Assembly (NCBI GenBank): GCA_031178645.1
Contig: JAPSIP010000014.1
Coordinates: 1-13,569 of the forward strand
DNA from: Paracoccus sp. (in: a-proteobacteria)
GTDB lineage: Bacteria; Pseudomonadota; Alphaproteobacteria; Rhodobacterales; Rhodobacteraceae
Direction: 5' to 3'
DNA length: 13,569 bases
Each line of letters begins with the position of its first letter. The stretch's first letter is position 1. The notes beneath the pieces are model-generated. The model was given only the letters and a program-made list of their open reading frames with translations. It was not told the origin of the DNA and did no database searches. Below are positions 4,852-13,569 of this stretch, in pieces. Made by a program: the position numbers and the translations under genes.

Positions 4852-7479
4852 TCAGGCCACCTCGATCGTGACGCGCGCCCTTTCCCCGCCAAGGGCCGCG
4901 AAGGCCCGCTGGCGGCAGGTCAGGACCAGGATCTGCTGGTCCTGCGCCACGCGGTGGAGCGCGGTGAACATCGCCTCGATCCGGTCGTCGTCGCTGTGGA
5001 CCAGGGCGTCGTCCAGGATCACCGGCACCTGGGTGCCCGCCCGCGCGAAGAGCCGCGCAAAGGCCAGCCGGGTCAGGATCGCCACCTGTTCCCGCGTGCC
5101 ACCCGACAGGATGTCCAGGGCCTCGGCCTGGCCGTCGCGGGTCAGCACGGCGGGCAGCAGGGTCTGGTCGTCGATGTCCAGCGTGGCGCCGGGATGGATC
5201 ACCCCCAGCAGCGGCTGCAATTCGCGCAGCACCGGCCCAAGATAGGCGTCCCGCGCCTGGCGCCGCGCCTCGTCAAGCGCCTGGCGCAGGCGGGTCAGGG
5301 ACTGCACCTCGGCCGCGTATCGCGCGGCGCGGGCCTGGGCGTCAGTCAGCTTGCCGCGCACCTCGTCCAGGTGTTCCTCGATGCCTTCATCGGCCAGGGT
5401 GCCGATGGATCCGTTCAGCATCGCCAGATCCTCGCGCAGCCGGTCGCGCTGCGCCTTGGCCTGGGCCGCGACGGACTGGGCGCGGGACAGGGCGGCACGG
5501 GCCATGTCCAGATCGGGGGCGGCCTGTTCCAGCCGCGCACATTCGGCCTGGGCATCGGACAGCCGGGACTGGTGGCCCGCGCGGGTATCGCGCAGATCGC
5601 GCAGCCGGGCCGTCAGCGCCGCCGGATCGCCTGCGTCAGCGGCCGCGGCCTCGTGGGTGCGGCGGGCGGCGGCAAGCGTGGCGGCGGCGGCGGCCCGAGC
5701 CTCGGAGGCGGCGCGCAGGGCCGACTGGGCCTCGGCGGCAGCGGCGCGGGCCCCATCCTCGGTCGCGGTGGCGGTGGCAAGGTCCGCTTCAAGGGCGGCG
5801 GGGTCGCCCGCGTCCTCGGCGCCCGCGCCGGCTTCCGCGACCGCCTGGGCATGGGCCTGGCGGAGGGTCTCCAGCCCGTCGGGGGCAAGCTGGGCCAGCA
5901 GAGCCTGGGCGCTGCGCAGGCTGTCGTCCAGCCGCTGCGCCTCGACCAGGCGGGCGCGGGCCTGGGCCAGATCCTCGGCCCCGCAGGCGGACAGCCGCTG
6001 CGCCAGCGTGGCCGCGGCCTTGTCCAGTTGTGCCCGGTCGCCGCCGGTCTGGGTGCCGGGGTCGATGCGCATGGTGCCGATGCCGGGCAGGTCGAAGTCG
6101 CGCGGGCCGGTCAGGCGGTGCGGGCCTTCGGATAGCTCGGCCCCGTCGGCGCGGATCCGCGTGGTGCCGGTATAGGCAAGGGACAGGCTGACCGACTGCG
6201 CGTCCAGGCGGGCCTCGGCCCGGTTCAGATCGTCGCTGGCCTGTTCGGCGGCGGCAAGGGCCTGCGGCGTCACCACCAGCAACCCGCGCTGCGCCCGCTG
6301 GGCCTCGATATCGGCGCGCAGGCGTTCGGCCTCGGCCAGGCTGCGGGCCAGGTGCGTGGCCCGGTCCTGCGCGGCGCGGGCCAGCCGCGCCCGCTGCGCC
6401 AGGGCCAGACGGTCGCGCAGGGCACGGGTGGCGGCCTCGGCATCCCGAAGGGCGGCGGCGGTGTCGCGTTCGGCCTGGGACAGCGTGGCGGTGCGGCTGT
6501 CGTGGCGGGCCGCATCCTCGGTCGCCGCAGCCAGGGCCTGGGCCGCGCGGGCGGCGCGGTCGGACAGGGTTTCCAGCCGCTCGATCTCGGCGCGCGCATT
6601 GTCGTCGGTGGCCTTGGCAAGGGCCAGGGCGCGCTGCGCCGCCCCCAGCCGGTCGGCATGGGCCTCGGCCTCGGCCAGGGCGGCGCGGGCGGCGGCCAGG
6701 GCCTCGGCGCGGCGCTGATCCTCGGCCGGGTCGTCCAGGGCTGCAAGCTGGCGCTGCGCCTCGCTGCGGCGGGACAGGTCGCCCGACAGGCGCGCGGCCT
6801 TGGCGGCAAGCTCGGCCTCTTCGGCGCGCAGGGCCTCGGCCTCGGCCTCGGCCCGCGCCCATTCGCCGCCCGCCTTGGGACGCCCGGTCGCGGTGGCAAG
6901 CTGGCCCAAGGCATCGCCGACCCGTGCCACCACGCCGTCCAGCCTGCGCCCGCCGGTCATCATCTCGATTTCCCCCGCGACCGAGGACAGCAGATCCCGC
7001 CGCGCCGACAGCGCCCGTTCGCGGTCGGACTTGTCGCTGGCCGAACTGCCCTCGGGTTCCAGGCCCAGAAGGCCCTGGCGCACCCACAGAAGGCCCGACG
7101 GCCCCGACAGGCCCGCCCCCAGCATCCGGTCGATCCAGGCCTCGGCCTCGTCATCCTGGGCCACGGTCCGCCCGTCGCGGGACACCCTGGCCGAGGCGCG
7201 GGTCAGCCACCGCTTTTCCACGCGGTAGCGCCCGTCGGGCAGATCCAGATCCGCAGCCACCTCGGGCGCGCCGCCCACATGGGGTTGCAGCGCCTTGATG
7301 CCCGCGCGGGTGGCGCGGTGGCGTTCGAAGAACAGGGCGTGGATGGCGTCGAAGAAGGTGGACTTGCCGAATTCGTTCGGCTCGCACAGCACGGTGATGC
7401 CGTCGCCGATCCCCTCGATCCGGGCGGTATGGCCGGCAAAGCGGCGCACATTGGTCAGTTGCAGCGCGCGGATCTTCAT
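4852..7479 (-). CDS. SbcC/Rad50-like (YhaN-type) AAA ATPase, partner of the adjacent nuclease
   Basis: SMC-like ATPase of 875 residues, expected to bind and reshape DNA ends for the nuclease encoded just upstream. The N-terminal ATPase half has NVRRFAGH (10-17), a Walker A EPNEFGKST (33-41, Lys39) and a Q-loop Gln135 in LLWVRQGLLG. A long Ala/Arg/Glu-rich coiled coil follows (~170-430), then a beta-like insert around residues 430-475, then the returning coil (~480-740). The C-terminal half has the signature LSGGTREQ (791-798), Walker B VPVILDDALVHSD (818-830) and a final TCRQRAF strand. The first Walker A glycine is glutamate. There is no CxxC at the apex, so no Rad50-style zinc hook. The start ATG (7479) overlaps the nuclease stop as ATGA, with GAGG 7 bases upstream, implying translational coupling. 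Rad50/SbcC chains usually run 850-1050 residues, so this is on the short side. Function as a DNA-end/hairpin repair complex is inferred from the family and the pairing. Confidence 0.9.
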   Translation of the reverse strand: MKIRALQLTNVRRFAGHTARIEGIGDGITVLCEPNEFGKSTFFDAIHALFFERHRATRAGIKALQPHVGGAPEVAADLDLPDGRYRVEKRWLTRASARVSRDGRTVAQDDEAEAWIDRMLGAGLSGPSGLLWVRQGLLGLEPEGSSASDKSDRERALSARRDLLSSVAGEIEMMTGGRRLDGVVARVGDALGQLATATGRPKAGGEWARAEAEAEALRAEEAELAAKAARLSGDLSRRSEAQRQLAALDDPAEDQRRAEALAAARAALAEAEAHADRLGAAQRALALAKATDDNARAEIERLETLSDRAARAAQALAAATEDAARHDSRTATLSQAERDTAAALRDAEAATRALRDRLALAQRARLARAAQDRATHLARSLAEAERLRADIEAQRAQRGLLVVTPQALAAAEQASDDLNRAEARLDAQSVSLSLAYTGTTRIRADGAELSEGPHRLTGPRDFDLPGIGTMRIDPGTQTGGDRAQLDKAAATLAQRLSACGAEDLAQARARLVEAQRLDDSLRSAQALLAQLAPDGLETLRQAHAQAVAEAGAGAEDAGDPAALEADLATATATEDGARAAAAEAQSALRAASEARAAAAATLAAARRTHEAAAADAGDPAALTARLRDLRDTRAGHQSRLSDAQAECARLEQAAPDLDMARAALSRAQSVAAQAKAQRDRLREDLAMLNGSIGTLADEGIEEHLDEVRGKLTDAQARAARYAAEVQSLTRLRQALDEARRQARDAYLGPVLRELQPLLGVIHPGATLDIDDQTLLPAVLTRDGQAEALDILSGGTREQVAILTRLAFARLFARAGTQVPVILDDALVHSDDDRIEAMFTALHRVAQDQQILVLTCRQRAFAALGGERARVTIEVA

Positions 7480-8588
7480 GCCTGCACCTCTTGCGCCAGG
7501 GCATAAAGCCGCGACAGCGCGGATGCGGCCACCGCGCGTTCGGCGGCGCTGCGATCCCCGTCGCCCGCCTCGGCCAGCAGCGCCTCGGCCGCCTGGCGCA
7601 GGGCGCCCGCGCGGTCGATGCCGTCCAGGTCGTCGGGGCGCGCCTCGGTCGCAAGGCCGGACAGGTCGTGGCTGAACCAGCCGAAATCGGGGGCTGCCGC
7701 CTGCGCCGCCGCGTCAAGCGCGGCCCGGTCGGCCAGGGGCAGCCGTCCGGTCGCCACAAGCCGGACCAGCAGGCTGCGGCGCATCATCGGCAGGGGCAGG
7801 GCGGCGTCCAGCCGGGCCAGCGGATCGTCGCCGGGCAACAGGTCCAGCGCGACGGTCTGCCAGCCCATGCTGCCGGTTTCCACCGGGCGCACCTGCACGG
7901 TCCCGTCCAGCGTCACCAGCAGCGCGCAGCAGGCCGCAGAGTGCTTGAACCCGTCGGCCTCGGGCGTGCCGGAATACCAGGTGGCCGCGTTCACCTCCAT
8001 CCGGCCGTGCCAGTCGCCAAGCGCCAGATAATCCAGGCCGCACAGCCGCGCCCGTTCGGGGGCGATGATGCCCGCCGCGCCTTCCTCGCCCGAGAAATCG
8101 GCGATGGCGCCGTGGCCCAGGCCGATGCGCAGGCAGCCGTCGGGGGTGGGGGCGGCCATCGCCTCGGTCAGGTCGCGGCCGGGGCGGCGCTGCGTGCAGG
8201 GGGCGGGCAGGATCACCACGCCGGGGGCCAGTTCCACCGGATCGGGGCAGGTGATCGCGCGCAGGTTCGGGGGCGCATCGGATGCGATGCGGCGCCACAG
8301 TTCGGTGGCGGCCAGGCTGTCATGGTTGCCGGGCAGCATGATCCAAGTGATGTCGGCCTCGGCCGCCATGGCGCGCAGGGCGTGGCGCAGCGTGTCGGGG
8401 GCAGGGGTTTCCGCATCGAAAGTATCGCCCGCCAGCAGCACCGCACCCGCGCCCCCGTCCCGCGCCGCCTGCGCCAGCCGGGCGATGGTGCCGTGGCGGG
8501 CCTCGCGCAGGCGGTTGCGGATGGCCTCGGGATAGGTGCCGAAGGCCTTGCCCAGGTGCAGGTCTGAGGAATGCAGGAAGCGATACAT
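7476..8588 (-). CDS. SbcD/Mre11-like metallophosphoesterase (YhaO-type DNA repair nuclease)
   Basis: Calcineurin-like, two-metal phosphoesterase of 370 residues, expected to be the Mn2+-dependent nuclease subunit of an SbcCD-like complex acting on DNA ends or hairpins. Metal-site motifs in order: SSDLHLG (Asp9, His11), LLAGDTFD (Asp55), LPGNHD (Asn88, His89), GLGHG (His159) and GDWHG (His194). The last motif, usually GHxH, has Asp192 in place of the first His. A beta-rich capping region follows (WYSGTPEADGFK, then LLVTLDGTVQVRPVETG), and the C-terminal third (~255-370) is a helical, Ala-rich partner-binding region. The start chosen is ATG 8588, which begins directly with the first beta strand MYRFLHSSDLHLG. 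AAGGA lies about 11 bases upstream, a little far. An upstream in-frame GTG at 8639 would add 17 non-family residues and is rejected. It is the first gene of a two-gene operon with the ATPase, overlapping it by 4 bases, and is divergent from glgE. Confidence 0.92.
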   Translation of the reverse strand: MYRFLHSSDLHLGKAFGTYPEAIRNRLREARHGTIARLAQAARDGGAGAVLLAGDTFDAETPAPDTLRHALRAMAAEADITWIMLPGNHDSLAATELWRRIASDAPPNLRAITCPDPVELAPGVVILPAPCTQRRPGRDLTEAMAAPTPDGCLRIGLGHGAIADFSGEEGAAGIIAPERARLCGLDYLALGDWHGRMEVNAATWYSGTPEADGFKHSAACCALLVTLDGTVQVRPVETGSMGWQTVALDLLPGDDPLARLDAALPLPMMRRSLLVRLVATGRLPLADRAALDAAAQAAAPDFGWFSHDLSGLATEARPDDLDGIDRAGALRQAAEALLAEAGDGDRSAAERAVAASALSRLYALAQEVQA

Positions 8589-8770
8589 CGGAAAGGGGAT
8601 CCTTCGGGTCGGCACTGTCGCGGAAGAAGAACAAACCACGCACGCCGCCGGTTAGACAAGCCCCAAGCAGGCCGGATCATCATTTGCTGCCGGATTGGCC
8701 GGGACGGCGGGGCAGGAACCTTCGCCCGCAAAACCTGTTGTCCTGCCAAGGAACTGGCCGAGAGGGAACC
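8589..8770. promoter_or_regulatory. Divergent intergenic region between the nuclease operon and glgE
   Basis: This 182-base space must contain both promoters. Visible structure: a direct repeat GCCGGAT at 8671-8677 and 8689-8695 (18-base period, same helix face roughly), and a 7-base inverted repeat GGCAGGA (8711-8717) with TCCTGCC (8741-8747). Either could be an operator or leader structure for glgE. I could not pick out a convincing -35/-10 pair on either strand. The glgE ribosome site AGAGGG is at 8761-8766. No small gene was found here. Confidence 0.4.

Positions 8771-13569
<4,799 letters not shown>

Noticed and set aside
3245..5245. A 666-codon plus-strand frame crossing the permease end and into the convergent ATPase gene
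   Set aside because: Low-complexity Gly/Arg/Pro translation spanning two well-supported genes and the hairpin between them; a shadow frame.
5640..5780. G/C-rich imperfect GGC/GCG repeats inside the ATPase gene, considered as a tandem repeat
   Set aside because: They encode alternating Ala/Arg/Glu coiled-coil residues with no fixed repeat unit; coding bias explains them.
4954..7506. Several plus-strand open frames opposite the SbcC-like gene (for example 4954-6135 and 6352-7506)
   Set aside because: They are complements of Ala-rich coiled-coil codons, giving Gly/Ala/Arg-rich text without domain content.
8589..8639. GTG start at 8639 for the SbcD-like gene
   Set aside because: It adds 17 residues before the first beta strand of the fold; homologs begin directly with the strand that leads to DLHLG.
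8684..8770. Upstream ATG start for glgE at 8684
   Set aside because: No ribosome site, and the extra 29 residues do not resemble the family. ATG 8771 has AGAGGG close upstream.

Overview
The window looks like high-GC alphaproteobacterial chromosome, most likely a Rhodobacteraceae member such as Paracoccus. The basis is strong G/C third-position bias, short gaps, the gene set, and protein wording (glutaryl-CoA dehydrogenase, TAXI-TRAP, GlgE/TreS-maltokinase). Genus is inferred from general familiarity, not from a search. No tRNA, rRNA, CRISPR array, insertion sequence or phage gene was seen, and no gap between genes exceeds about 180 bases.

Region 1 (1-1574): the 5' two-thirds of a glutaryl-CoA dehydrogenase gene (gcdH) runs leftward off the window, divergent from a LysR-type regulator. 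The roughly 80-base space between them holds a T-N11-A dyad and a plausible gcdH promoter. The first ~48 bases of the window are an inverted copy of gcdH sequence ~70 bases further in. They replace the expected continuation of the enzyme, so the extreme left end looks like a fold-back chimera or assembly artefact.

Region 2 (1632-4848): a TRAP transporter of the TAXI type, made of a secreted binding protein and a fused small/large membrane subunit, in one rightward operon. A clear stem-loop with a T run sits between the two genes and probably lowers permease expression relative to the binding protein. A strong GC-rich hairpin ends the operon, facing the next convergent pair.

Region 3 (4852-8588, minus strand): an SbcD/Mre11-like nuclease gene overlaps by 4 bases (ATGA) an SbcC/Rad50/YhaN-like ATPase gene. 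Together they should form an ATP-driven DNA-end or hairpin processing nuclease. The ATPase has a non-standard Walker A start and no zinc-hook cysteines; a short beta-rich insert sits at the predicted coiled-coil apex.

Region 4 (8589-13569, plus strand): glgE (maltosyltransferase) overlaps by one base (TGATG) a treS-maltokinase fusion gene that runs off the right edge. This is the GlgE pathway: trehalose to maltose (TreS), to maltose-1-phosphate (maltokinase), to alpha-1,4-glucan (GlgE).

Nothing here is a clearly undescribed system. The most noteworthy points are the left-end fold-back, the hook-less SbcC-like ATPase, and the possible functional link between gcdH, the LysR regulator and the TAXI transporter.
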